Positions 7,034-15,318 of a DNA stretch of 64,000 nt are shown piece by piece. The DNA lies in contig JABCYZ010000002.1 of the NCBI GenBank assembly GCA_013289955.1, positions 310,001 through 374,000 on the forward strand, read 5' to 3'. Origin of the DNA: Acidobacteriota bacterium (lineage in GTDB: Bacteria; Acidobacteriota; Terriglobia; Acidiferrales; UBA7541). The translations under genes were made by a program, and so were the position numbers. Position 1 is the first letter of the stretch. Every line of letters starts with the position of its first letter. A model generated the notes under the pieces. It was not told the DNA's origin, made no database searches, and saw only the letters and a list, made by a program, of their open reading frames with translations.

Positions 7034-9349
7034 ATGACAACAGGCTTAAAGGCCGGACGTTACGAAATTAGCGGCGAGCTCGGCCGCGGCGCCATGGGTG
7101 TGGTTTATAAGGCGACGGACCCGGTGATTGGGCGCACGGTCGCTGTCAAAACCATCAAATTGAGCGAAGAGGGCACGGGATTGTCGCGTCCCGAGCTGCT
7201 GTCGCGGTTCCAGACCGAAGCCCGCGCGGCCGGCCTGCTGACCCATCCGAATATCGTCGTCGTATTCGACGCGGGCGAAGAAGACGGCCTGTACTACATC
7301 ACGATGGAGTTGGTCGAAGGCAAGAGTTTGCAGGCGCATCTGGATGGCGGACAAGCCTTTGCGTTGCCGCGGGTGCTGCGCATCATGGAGCAAACCTGCA
7401 GCGCGCTCCAGTTTGCGCATGAGCGGAACGTGGTCCACCGGGACATCAAGCCGGCCAACATCATGCTGACAGCCGACGACACGGTGAAGATCACGGACTT
7501 CGGCACCGCGAAAATTTTGCAGTTCGGCACGATGCAGCAGACAGCGCACGTGATGGGCACGCCGAGTTACATGTCGCCGGAACAGGTGAAGGGCCGGGCC
7601 GTGGATGGCCGCAGCGATATTTTCTCGCTAGGCGTGCTGCTCTATGAAATGGTGACGGGCGAGAAGCCCTTTCCTGGGCAGAACATCACCACAGTCATTT
7701 ACAAAATTGTGAACGAAGAGCCGGTTCCACCGCGGCAGATTGACCCATCGATTCATCCGGGGGTCAGCGCAGTGGTGATGAAGGCGCTGACCAAGGAGCC
7801 GGAAGCGCGCTACCAGAGTTGCCGGGAAATGCTCGAGGATCTGCGTAACTACCGCACCATCGTGTCGGGCGGAAGTCCGGATAAGACCATGGTAGCGGGC
7901 GGTCCTGGTGGATTGGGCGCGCCAAACGCGACACTGCCGCTGGGCGGCTCCGCAATCGGAGCGCCAAGCGGACGCAGCGTTTACCCGGAAGATCCGATGA
8001 CCGTGGCAACGACGCGGTCTCTCAATGCGCGAGGTTCCAGCCCCACGCAGACGCCAGTTGTGCGCCGCACCGGGCCGATAGCGCCGCTTGCTCCAATCGA
8101 AGAACCCAGGAAGAAGAGCGTCATCGGGAGCATCTTCATCGCTTTGCTGCTGATCGGCGTGATCGCGTACGGAGTGCAAAAGCTGCGGCCCGTATTTGAA
8201 GATGCCCGGCAGATCAACGCCGCGCGAAAAAGCACCGAGAACGATCCCGGAACTGTAACCGCGCCGCCGGATGGCGGAACAAGCACCGCTCCCGCTGCTC
8301 CCGTCATTCCCAGTGGAAATGAAACACCGGCTGCGGCAATCCCGGACGCAACGCCGCCGGCCAAGAAGGCGGTAGAACCTCCCATCGAGCGAGTCACGCC
8401 CAAGAAGAGCGAACCGGTTGTGAGCGCGCAGGCCGCGGAGTACAAAGGGCGGATCGAGGAAGCCATTGCGGAAAAGGGTTTGACAGGACGTGCGAAGGTC
8501 CAGGCCATCGGAAACACGCTGGTCCTGGCGGGCAAGCTGCGGCCCGTGGAGCATGGGGCTCTGCTGAAATTCTTGCGCGACGCGCCAGCAAGTGTGCGCG
8601 TCGTGGACCACATTGAGTATGAAGACGCAACGTTGGCCGAAAACGGGCACGACGTCGACGGCGGCCATCCGGTTCCGACGGGAGGTCGCGGTGCGATTCA
8701 TGTAGTCACGGACCTGATTGGCGCGACGGCGGTCCTGCGTGGGCCTGCAGGGCACGTAGTGAATCAATGCCAGACGCCTTGCAGCTTTAATGATCTCGAG
8801 CCTGCGCAGTACAGCCTGGAAGTCCAGAAAGAGGGCTATCAGCCGATGCAGACCGCGCTTCAAGTGAAGGCGGGAAGCGTCATCGACCAGAAAGCAACGC
8901 TCGAATCGCTGGCGAAAGGCCTGCTGCTGACCAGCAAGCCGGCAGGAGCCGACGTATTTATTAACGGCGCGAAGCAATCCGGCCAGACACCGCTGACCTT
9001 GCCACTCGCCCCGGGCTCGTACAATCTGGTGCTGCGTATGCCAGGCTATGACGCTTACGCCGGAGGCGTGCAGGTCAAGGACAATATTCAGACGCAACTT
9101 GACGTGACGCTGAGGGAAAAATCCACGGTTAAAGTGGCGTGGGCCCAGGTCGAAAGCACTCCAAAGGGCGCAGAGATTTTTGTCGATGGGACATCGACCG
9201 GGCAAACCACGCCGGCTCGCGTACAAGTGCCTGCCGGGCTTCATACGGTCAGCATGCGGCTACCCGGATACCAGCCGGCACGGCGAACCTTTCAGGCCAT
9301 GGAGGGCAGTACAGTCCACATTGACAACGTGACGATGCTGCCGAAATAG
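7034..9349 (+). CDS. Membrane Ser/Thr protein kinase with PEGA repeats
   Basis: 771-residue Hanks-type kinase. Kinase domain about residues 10-272: glycine loop GRGAMG at 17-22, Lys39, HRDIKPAN with Asp137 and Asn142, Asp155 of DFG, and MGTPSYMSPEQ in the activation segment. A Pro/Gly linker leads to one membrane helix at about 362-381. The extracytoplasmic part has a BON-like stretch (roughly 465-540), then three PEGA-type repeats each with a PG.Y or GYQP core. PEGA and BON regions are thought to bind envelope ligands, so the protein probably signals envelope state to cytoplasmic substrates. ATG 7034 lies just before the kinase fold, but its Shine-Dalgarno is poorly placed; 6938 is an alternative. 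Confidence 0.9.
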   Translation: MTTGLKAGRYEISGELGRGAMGVVYKATDPVIGRTVAVKTIKLSEEGTGLSRPELLSRFQTEARAAGLLTHPNIVVVFDAGEEDGLYYITMELVEGKSLQAHLDGGQAFALPRVLRIMEQTCSALQFAHERNVVHRDIKPANIMLTADDTVKITDFGTAKILQFGTMQQTAHVMGTPSYMSPEQVKGRAVDGRSDIFSLGVLLYEMVTGEKPFPGQNITTVIYKIVNEEPVPPRQIDPSIHPGVSAVVMKALTKEPEARYQSCREMLEDLRNYRTIVSGGSPDKTMVAGGPGGLGAPNATLPLGGSAIGAPSGRSVYPEDPMTVATTRSLNARGSSPTQTPVVRRTGPIAPLAPIEEPRKKSVIGSIFIALLLIGVIAYGVQKLRPVFEDARQINAARKSTENDPGTVTAPPDGGTSTAPAAPVIPSGNETPAAAIPDATPPAKKAVEPPIERVTPKKSEPVVSAQAAEYKGRIEEAIAEKGLTGRAKVQAIGNTLVLAGKLRPVEHGALLKFLRDAPASVRVVDHIEYEDATLAENGHDVDGGHPVPTGGRGAIHVVTDLIGATAVLRGPAGHVVNQCQTPCSFNDLEPAQYSLEVQKEGYQPMQTALQVKAGSVIDQKATLESLAKGLLLTSKPAGADVFINGAKQSGQTPLTLPLAPGSYNLVLRMPGYDAYAGGVQVKDNIQTQLDVTLREKSTVKVAWAQVESTPKGAEIFVDGTSTGQTTPARVQVPAGLHTVSMRLPGYQPARRTFQAMEGSTVHIDNVTMLPK

Positions 9350-9350
9350 A

Positions 9351-9371
9351 GCGCTTCGGCACCCGAAGCGC
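9351..9371 (+). terminator. Perfect 9-bp hairpin after the kinase gene
   Basis: GCGCTTCGG, loop CAC, CCGAAGCGC begins 2 nt after the kinase stop codon. The stem is strong but no T-run follows, so it is either a terminator without a clear U-tract or an mRNA-stabilising 3' hairpin. Confidence 0.45.
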
Positions 9372-9429
9372 ATGGCGAAGTGAATGGGTTTCCTGCCCGA
9401 AAGCCCCACCTGAGACAGATCTCCCCGTA

Positions 9430-9475
9430 CCTGGAACGTAACTTTTTGTAACCATGCTAGCGGGCTAGTTCCAGG
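9430..9475. repeat. 8-bp inverted repeat with nested CTAG palindrome
   Basis: CCTGGAAC at 9430-9437 and GTTCCAGG at 9468-9475 are exact reverse complements. Between them lie GTAAC-TTTTT-GTAAC and CTAG-CGGG-CTAG. Possible regulator site or RNA hairpin. Confidence 0.45.
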
Positions 9476-9688
9476 ACTTTGGAATCAACCTATTCAAAAC
9501 AAACCGCTTAATTGGAAAACTCCGGGGCAGGCAGCGTGCTTGCTTTATTGCTAAGGGTACCCTGCCCTCACGCCTCTTTGGTTGTGGGGATCTTCAAGGC
9601 AGGCCCGTATTTAACCGATGGGTTAGATAAGTCGAAGCAACGAGTTCGACGGAAGCAAGTGGGGAACTTCTTGGTATTTCGGGCCCTT

Positions 9689-12307
9689 ATGCCGGTCGAG
9701 GAGCAGCGCTACGACGCTGACCCGCACCCTCATGCCGCGTCAGAGACGCGGAAGGCCACGCGGCCACCTGCGGTGGAAGCGCGGGACGCCGGTGGAGCAG
9801 GTCCGGATGCAAGGACGGCCGGCCTCATTCATTCCCTGCGATGCCTGCATTTGCTATTTCGCTCAGAACGCATTTACGAACGCAACCATCCCCGGCGTCT
9901 GCAGACTCTGGACACCGCTTACGAGACCTTGCACGATTTTGCGGGCGCGCTGAACGGTATCGAAATACACATTGAGCGCGGCGGGCTGGTGGTGCCGAAG
10001 CTCAATGATGCTCATTTGCCGGATGTGCGGGGCGAAATGCAATCGCTCGCGCAGGATTTGCAGCGCGCGGGAATTCAATCCCTCGCATTCGCAAGACAAT
10101 TTCATGTAGGCGAACTGGACACGCTCGCGCAACTCTTCAAAGCATCATTGCTAAGATCGGAGGAGTCTATAAAGCGCGGCGGAAGCGCCTGGTGGGCCGC
10201 ACGATTCCTGGAGAATCGCGTGGAAGGGATTTCCATTAACACGCAAACGGAACGCAAAGTGGACACGGTGCTGGCCAGCCTGATGGGCGCGCTGGTGGCA
10301 TACGGCGGAAACTCGCCGCGCGAGGTCGATGAGACTCCGATTCTGCCACCGGAAACCGACGATCTTATCAGCGCACTCCGCTTGATCGGACGGCTGACGC
10401 CTCCGCTCGAGGCGGCACGCGGCCTTGCGCCAGAAGAAGCGGCGCGGGCGATTCACGGGGCTATGGAAGATGCGAGCCGCGAGACGGTGCGCTTGCTGCT
10501 CAGTTCGATTTCGCAGTACGCTCCGCGCGAAGGCGAGAGGCCGCAGCCCTATCTGTTGCGTCTCTCGGTGAGTTTGATCCTTGAGTTCCTCGGAGCGGAA
10601 TTTGCCGCTGGGACGCTAGCGCCGGCTGCCGTGCGGCCGACGTTTCATAAGCTGAGCGACGTGCTCGTCGCTTCGGGCGGATATACCGGCCCGCACTCTT
10701 CGCAGCACCTGACGTTGCTGGCGACTACCTGGGCCAGCGACACGCACAGGGAACAGATCGTAGAGAAATTCTGGCTGGAACTTCCGCCGCGAGAAAAATC
10801 CTCTGTGCTGCGCGGGCCGGAAGTGTGGAGCGTTCCGGTAGTAGCGCTGAAGCGGACGCTCGGCCAACTGGCAGAGACGGGCGCGGATGCTCCCCGGCGC
10901 GAGGCGCGGAACATTTTGCTGAACTACTCGCGGCGCGTCGAAAACGAGAACGTCAACGCGCGGCGGGCGGTGGCGGCGGGATTGAATGAAATGACGCCGA
11001 TCATCGAATCGCTCTGGCCGAATCAGCTGCCGGAGGATTTGAGCCGCGGAACGATGAAGGCTCTCGAGAAGGAAACGATTCCGGAGACGGCGGCGCTTCT
11101 AGCGGCATTCCTAGAGACGCTGGGACGCGTCGCGGTGATTCGCGCCGATTACGCCGGCTTTGAAAATATTCTGATCGGCCTCGAACGCGTGCCGAAGGAC
11201 AAAGAACATGATCACATGTCAGCGCTCGCTCACCGGTTGGTGGCGCAAGACCGCTGGCTGCTATTGGTGGATGCGGCGCTGGCCAATCGTCCTCTCGATC
11301 CGGTATTGCCGCGGCTATTGCAGCGCGACCCGGAAAGGCTGCTCGATCGTTTGACGCTGCTTTTGACGGAACCGCGCGGCGCGGAAATGGTTGCTGCGAT
11401 GGCTCGGCTGCTTCGAACTATCGGCGTGCCGGTGCTGAACCTTCTTGAGACACGACTCTATGAAGCACGACGGCAGCGCGTGAGCGCAGCCATCAAGCTG
11501 CTGGCCGCCGCTGACCCGGAGCGTTTGCTGCGCGGGCTGGCGCGGGCGCTGGCAAGCTGGGAATGGAATTTGCAGGATCTGGCGGTGAGCGAACTATCAA
11601 GGCCGGCCAACGCTGGTTCGTCCCAAACGGCGGCTTTTGTCTTCTCCGCGATCCTGGCGGATGCTCATCCGCTCGTCGTGCCCATGATGATCGATCAGAT
11701 CGGTTTGGCGCAAGAGACGACGGCCGTGCCGCAATTGATGGAAATCGCCGCGGGCGAGCATGAAGTCTTGCGCGATCTCTTTGTGCGCATCAAGGCGATC
11801 GAAGCGATCGGCCGTATGCGCGCCAGCGAAGCGGCGGAATTGCTGCGCATGCTGGCAGAAGGGCGCGAAGGGCTAGCGTTCGCCGAGCCATCGGGATTGC
11901 GCGCGGCGGCGGAAGAAGCGCTTGCAATGATTGAAAACCGGCCGTCCTCGGCGCGGGCGCGGGCGGCGTTTGAAGCGGCTCCGCAAACGAGTGCGAGCTA
12001 TGTGGTGCCACGCAGGTACGTGCGCGTGCCTCTTGAATCACCTTTGCGAGCGCAGATTGACGGCTCGCAGGCCGGACTGGCCCGCGTGAAAACCATCAGC
12101 CTCGGAGGAGCGTACCTGGAATCGCCGAAAAAGCTCGCCGTGGGAGATTCGATCAAGCTGGAAGTCCGCTCGGGACTTCGCAAGATTCACTTCACTGCCG
12201 TTGTTCGCAACGTTGGACCGGATGGCGGGGGCGTGGAATTTGTGCACATGAAAGACGAAGACCGCGAAAAGCTGCGCAAGCTGGTGCAACGCCACTTGCA
12301 GTTCTGA
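9689..12307 (+). CDS. Large helical-repeat protein with C-terminal PilZ-like domain
   Basis: About 872 residues. Most of the chain is Ala/Leu/Glu-rich and helical, including HEAT-like stretches in the second half (for example around PQLMEIAAGEHEV and the following IKAIEAIGRM). The last 100 residues look like a PilZ domain: RRYVR at 775-779 fits the first motif RxxxR, and TISLGG at 802-807 fits the second motif except that Thr802 replaces the usual Asp or Asn. It may be a cyclic di-GMP effector with a scaffold, or a PilZ fold that no longer binds the nucleotide. No signal peptide or membrane helix is seen with this start. The start is uncertain; 9512 is the longest option. Confidence 0.7.
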   Translation: MPVEEQRYDADPHPHAASETRKATRPPAVEARDAGGAGPDARTAGLIHSLRCLHLLFRSERIYERNHPRRLQTLDTAYETLHDFAGALNGIEIHIERGGLVVPKLNDAHLPDVRGEMQSLAQDLQRAGIQSLAFARQFHVGELDTLAQLFKASLLRSEESIKRGGSAWWAARFLENRVEGISINTQTERKVDTVLASLMGALVAYGGNSPREVDETPILPPETDDLISALRLIGRLTPPLEAARGLAPEEAARAIHGAMEDASRETVRLLLSSISQYAPREGERPQPYLLRLSVSLILEFLGAEFAAGTLAPAAVRPTFHKLSDVLVASGGYTGPHSSQHLTLLATTWASDTHREQIVEKFWLELPPREKSSVLRGPEVWSVPVVALKRTLGQLAETGADAPRREARNILLNYSRRVENENVNARRAVAAGLNEMTPIIESLWPNQLPEDLSRGTMKALEKETIPETAALLAAFLETLGRVAVIRADYAGFENILIGLERVPKDKEHDHMSALAHRLVAQDRWLLLVDAALANRPLDPVLPRLLQRDPERLLDRLTLLLTEPRGAEMVAAMARLLRTIGVPVLNLLETRLYEARRQRVSAAIKLLAAADPERLLRGLARALASWEWNLQDLAVSELSRPANAGSSQTAAFVFSAILADAHPLVVPMMIDQIGLAQETTAVPQLMEIAAGEHEVLRDLFVRIKAIEAIGRMRASEAAELLRMLAEGREGLAFAEPSGLRAAAEEALAMIENRPSSARARAAFEAAPQTSASYVVPRRYVRVPLESPLRAQIDGSQAGLARVKTISLGGAYLESPKKLAVGDSIKLEVRSGLRKIHFTAVVRNVGPDGGGVEFVHMKDEDREKLRKLVQRHLQF

Positions 12308-12361
12308 CCCGCAGATTTGTCACAGATCGGTCTAGCGTTCCAAGGGCTTGGCCTCTCCGGG

Positions 12362-13411
12362 CTACAACTTCGTCAGCACCACAGCCGCCACCGGGATAAG
12401 CACCAGGAAGCCAAGAAACACCCAAGCTCCTGGATTTCCGAAATTCAGTTCAAAGCCGATGCCGATGCGCTTTTCAACGAATAGGGCCGAATCGTCAGGA
12501 TTGAAATAGAACAGGCCGCCAATCCAGTTCCGATCGGCAGTGTTATCGCCGCCTCCCAGTACCGGCTGCAGAGCGCTCGCCTGTCCCGTGCCCGGCTCGG
12601 GGTCCACTTTCGCTCTGAAGCCGTATACGACGACGGCGCCGATGATAATTGCCAAAGCTGCCACGATGATGCCCGCGTTTATGCGCCCGGGCGCGCCGTG
12701 GCCGAGTGGCAGCGCCACACTCAGCCAGGCGAACAGGGCTGCCATCAGATACGCGAGCACCAGCAGCGCCCGCCCCATCAGTTTTCGCATCGCGGTCGAG
12801 CCGCGCGAGTTCCTGGCGATCTGCCAGTTCAAGAACAGCATCATCAGGCAGACTGCCGCTTCGATCGCGAGCGGCGTATATACGCCGGCGACGCTACGGG
12901 TCGCCCAGCCATTCGGGTGGTTGTCGAATCCCCAATGAGTGGGAAAGCGGGCCGGAATTTCATTCCAGTGCGCTCCTATCCATGCGCCCGCAACGCCTAG
13001 AATTCCGAACGGACCGGCCCACAAATACGGACTACCCGGAACCGATGCGGGCCGGCGCTGAAGCGAGGCCTCGTGGACGCCGCTGGCGGGCACTGCGTAT
13101 CGCAGTGCTTGCCGATGCGCGAGAACCACTGCCAGCAGAGCGCCCGCAGGGGGCCACAGGAATGCCAGCACCAGCCAGGCTGGAGCGCGCCAAGCAACCG
13201 CCAGTAGAAACCCCGCAGTCGCCAGAGCACTGTGCGCTGCCACCTGGATGCGATACTTCCGTATCACCCTCAGAGCCTCTGCTGTCTCCCGAAAATCCGG
13301 CGGCACGGTGACCGCAAAAAACTGGGAGCGCCGGCTAAGGCCGGGCAGGATGAACAGCAGAACGCAAAGGAATGCCAATGGCAGTGCGGTTACAATCCAC
13401 ATTACGAGCAT
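12362..13411 (-). CDS. DUF1648/DUF5808 multi-pass membrane protein
   Basis: 349 residues with about eight hydrophobic segments. A DUF1648-type motif (IPARFPTHWGFDNHPNGW) lies near the middle and a DUF5808-type stretch (NWIGGLFYFNPDDSALFVE) near the C-terminus. Proteins of this type are often paired with YtrA-like GntR regulators and SdpI-type immunity proteins; here the regulator gene overlaps the start by 10 nt, so the two are translationally coupled. The function is unknown; an envelope-stress or immunity role is suggested by the family pairing only. Confidence 0.8.
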   Translation of the reverse strand: MLVMWIVTALPLAFLCVLLFILPGLSRRSQFFAVTVPPDFRETAEALRVIRKYRIQVAAHSALATAGFLLAVAWRAPAWLVLAFLWPPAGALLAVVLAHRQALRYAVPASGVHEASLQRRPASVPGSPYLWAGPFGILGVAGAWIGAHWNEIPARFPTHWGFDNHPNGWATRSVAGVYTPLAIEAAVCLMMLFLNWQIARNSRGSTAMRKLMGRALLVLAYLMAALFAWLSVALPLGHGAPGRINAGIIVAALAIIIGAVVVYGFRAKVDPEPGTGQASALQPVLGGGDNTADRNWIGGLFYFNPDDSALFVEKRIGIGFELNFGNPGAWVFLGFLVLIPVAAVVLTKL

Positions 13412-13806
13412 GGGAGTCCCTCGGCGATGCTATGCAGACTGCTTGCGATGGTTTCCAGCGGCAGGCCCTCCGCCCGGGTGGCGGCAACCAGCTCACGTAG
13501 CCGTTGCAGGAATTTCAATTCGCTTTCCGGAGGCGCGGTGAGTGGCGTGGCGCGCGCGATGACTTGTGCGCCCCGGCGTCGCTTGAGGTCGAGCCACCCT
13601 TCCTCAGCCAGCCTCCGGTAAGCCTCAGCCACCGTGTTGAAGTGCACCGCCAAGTCGATGGCCAGTTGGCGCACCGGAGGCAGCAGATCTCCCGGGTGCA
13701 AGACCCCGTTAACCAGCAGCGTGCGGATGGAATCAGCGATCTGCCGGTAGGCCGGTGTGACAGAGTCTGTGTCGATGCGAATCACTGCTTGTACTGGCTG
13801 CGCCAT
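13402..13806 (-). CDS. GntR-family regulator, YtrA-like
   Basis: 134 residues with an N-terminal winged helix (PAYRQIADSIR through FNTVAEAYRRL, about residues 16-75) and a short C-terminal helical part, typical of the small YtrA subfamily. It probably represses its own operon. ATG 13806 (MAQPVQ) is used; a longer frame to 13845 would run through the promoter and operator. It is the first gene of a two-gene unit with the DUF1648 protein, overlapping it by 10 nt. The operator candidate lies directly upstream. Confidence 0.88.
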   Translation of the reverse strand: MAQPVQAVIRIDTDSVTPAYRQIADSIRTLLVNGVLHPGDLLPPVRQLAIDLAVHFNTVAEAYRRLAEEGWLDLKRRRGAQVIARATPLTAPPESELKFLQRLRELVAATRAEGLPLETIASSLHSIAEGLPCS

Positions 13807-13827
13807 TATGTATACTCCGACAGTACA

Positions 13828-13870
13828 AACATTGTACAGATACACTATACAATGTTCGGAGAGCTGTCAA
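13828..13870 (-). promoter_or_regulatory. Operator-promoter of the GntR operon
   Basis: On the minus strand, TTGACA (13865-13870) is followed after 17 nt by TAGTGT (13842-13847), or after 15 nt by TATAGT (13844-13849). A perfect 9-bp inverted repeat, AACATTGTA at 13828-13836 and TACAATGTT at 13848-13856, spaced by 11 nt, spans the -10 region. An added GTACA/TGTAC repeat (13823-13827, 13833-13837) overlaps it. This is the expected geometry for an autorepressed GntR promoter. Confidence 0.7.
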
Positions 13871-14053
13871 GTGCTACCTTCCCTGTCTCACACCCTTTTT
13901 TCTCCGGCAAGACTGGCTTAGCTCGAGTTGACGAAGAAAATTGCTCGTTCAGCCGTCGTGGATTAGCCCCCTTTTTGCCGGGCGGGTCGCCCTAAAGCCG
14001 GGAGGATTGACGCAAATCGACTCTTTCTCCCCAACTCAGGTAAGATTTCCCGC

Positions 14054-14881
14054 ATGGAATTCAGAGTGCGGTTTAGCCAGGATCCCGGGTTTGTCTTGAG
14101 GAGCGCGGAGGAGTTCCTTTCCTCGGAACCCGTTTTGCACAATTTGATTCTGTCGCTTCTCCATGCCCGCGTGGCTTCTGGAGATCCAGGCCGGTATTGG
14201 ATCGCATTTCACGCGGAGAAGGCCGTTGGCGTCGTGGTTCAGTCACCTCTGGACTTCCCAGCGACCCTGACACCGATGGAGTCAGAAGCGGTGCTGGCAA
14301 TCGTGGATGCGATTGCCGAAGCTGGCGTGACTCTGGCCGGCGTCAATGGAGACGCGGCCACAGCGGCCAGCTTCGCCGGCCAATGGGGTGAACGATGGAA
14401 ATCGGCAGCTACGCCCTTCCAGGGGATGCGTCTCTATGAGCTCTTGGAGCAGGGAGAAGTTCCCCGTATCGAAGGTCAGTTACGGCAGGCAGGTCCGAGC
14501 GATCGTGGTTTGATGATTGAATGGACTCGTGCGTTTCAGCAGGAAATTGGTGAGTCTGCAAAAGATACGGAACTTCGCGTAGACAGAGGGTTGGCCGGCG
14601 GCCAGCTGTGGGTCTGGGATCAGAACGGAGAGACAACGTCCATGGCCGTAAGCCGGGATCCAGTACAAGGTGTGGTTCGGGTGTCCGGAGTCTATACGCC
14701 ACCCGAAAAGCGGAAGCACGGCTACGCGGCAGCCTGTGTTCATTCCTTGTCAAAGCATCTTCGCGCCGGCGGGTATCGGTGTGTTCTCTACACCGACCTG
14801 GCCAACCCCACCTCCAATTCCATTTACCGGCGCATTGGATACAGGGCCGTAGCAGAGGCTCTTCGTTATCGTTTTGACTGA
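14054..14881 (+). CDS. GNAT-family N-acetyltransferase
   Basis: 275 residues. The C-terminal half carries the acetyl-CoA binding signature around RKHGYAAA and the later NPTSNSIYRRIGY, typical of FR47-like GNAT enzymes; the N-terminal half is a divergent second domain. The substrate cannot be told from sequence. It is a single gene, with the GntR operon divergent upstream and a long non-coding gap downstream. ATG 14054 is the first in-frame Met; I see no strong Shine-Dalgarno. Confidence 0.85.
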   Translation: MEFRVRFSQDPGFVLRSAEEFLSSEPVLHNLILSLLHARVASGDPGRYWIAFHAEKAVGVVVQSPLDFPATLTPMESEAVLAIVDAIAEAGVTLAGVNGDAATAASFAGQWGERWKSAATPFQGMRLYELLEQGEVPRIEGQLRQAGPSDRGLMIEWTRAFQQEIGESAKDTELRVDRGLAGGQLWVWDQNGETTSMAVSRDPVQGVVRVSGVYTPPEKRKHGYAAACVHSLSKHLRAGGYRCVLYTDLANPTSNSIYRRIGYRAVAEALRYRFD

Positions 14882-15318
14882 TGCAGCAAAGGCGGCCGTC
14901 GAACTGCCAACCCTACCGTCGGTGCTTTGATGGAACTGAACGCGCGCCGACTTCTTGCAAATAGCCGTCCATCCCTTCGGACGGAGAGAATATCACTGCG
15001 GCATTCTTCTCTAGAGTACAGAAAGGCGGAGAGTGCCCTAGACCTGGATCTGCTATCCGCCCGGAATTGCACAGGCGGAAGCACGTGCCACGCTTCTGCT
15101 TCCCGTATTGCTTCCTACAGCATGGCGAACGCAGTCCCGGGATGAAAAAAGCTGGTTTGAGGCATAGACTCAGGGACTTGTTGGATATGTTTTGGCTGAA
15201 CTCGACGGATGACTGAAGTAAAAGCCGGGTATTCCATTGAGTAGCCTTCACTCCGCGGGGCATTCCGCGGCCGCTAGGGGTAGCGGAAGATTAAATGGTT
15301 TCCATTAGGAGGAGCGAG
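14882..15318. other. Intergenic region before the TonB-dependent receptor
   Basis: About 430 nt with no supported gene. It includes a hairpin CCGTCC/GGACGG (14965-14970 and 14979-14984, loop 8 nt) that may end the acetyltransferase transcript, and the AGGAGGAG Shine-Dalgarno at 15307-15314 for the receptor. No clear promoter was identified. Confidence 0.4.

Larger units (their letters stand above)
9350..9688. other. Intergenic region upstream of the PilZ-like protein
   Basis: If the next gene starts at 9689 this gap is about 340 nt. It holds the post-kinase hairpin and the inverted repeat 9430-9475. The frame is open back to 9512, but that extra 59-residue segment has no recognisable feature. 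Confidence 0.4.

Noticed and set aside
7628..9244. 538-codon minus-strand open frame
   Set aside because: Antisense shadow of the kinase C-terminal half; no domain, no ribosome binding site.
9431..9446. Sigma-54-like motif CTGGAACG...TTTTT
   Set aside because: The essential GC of the -12 element is missing.
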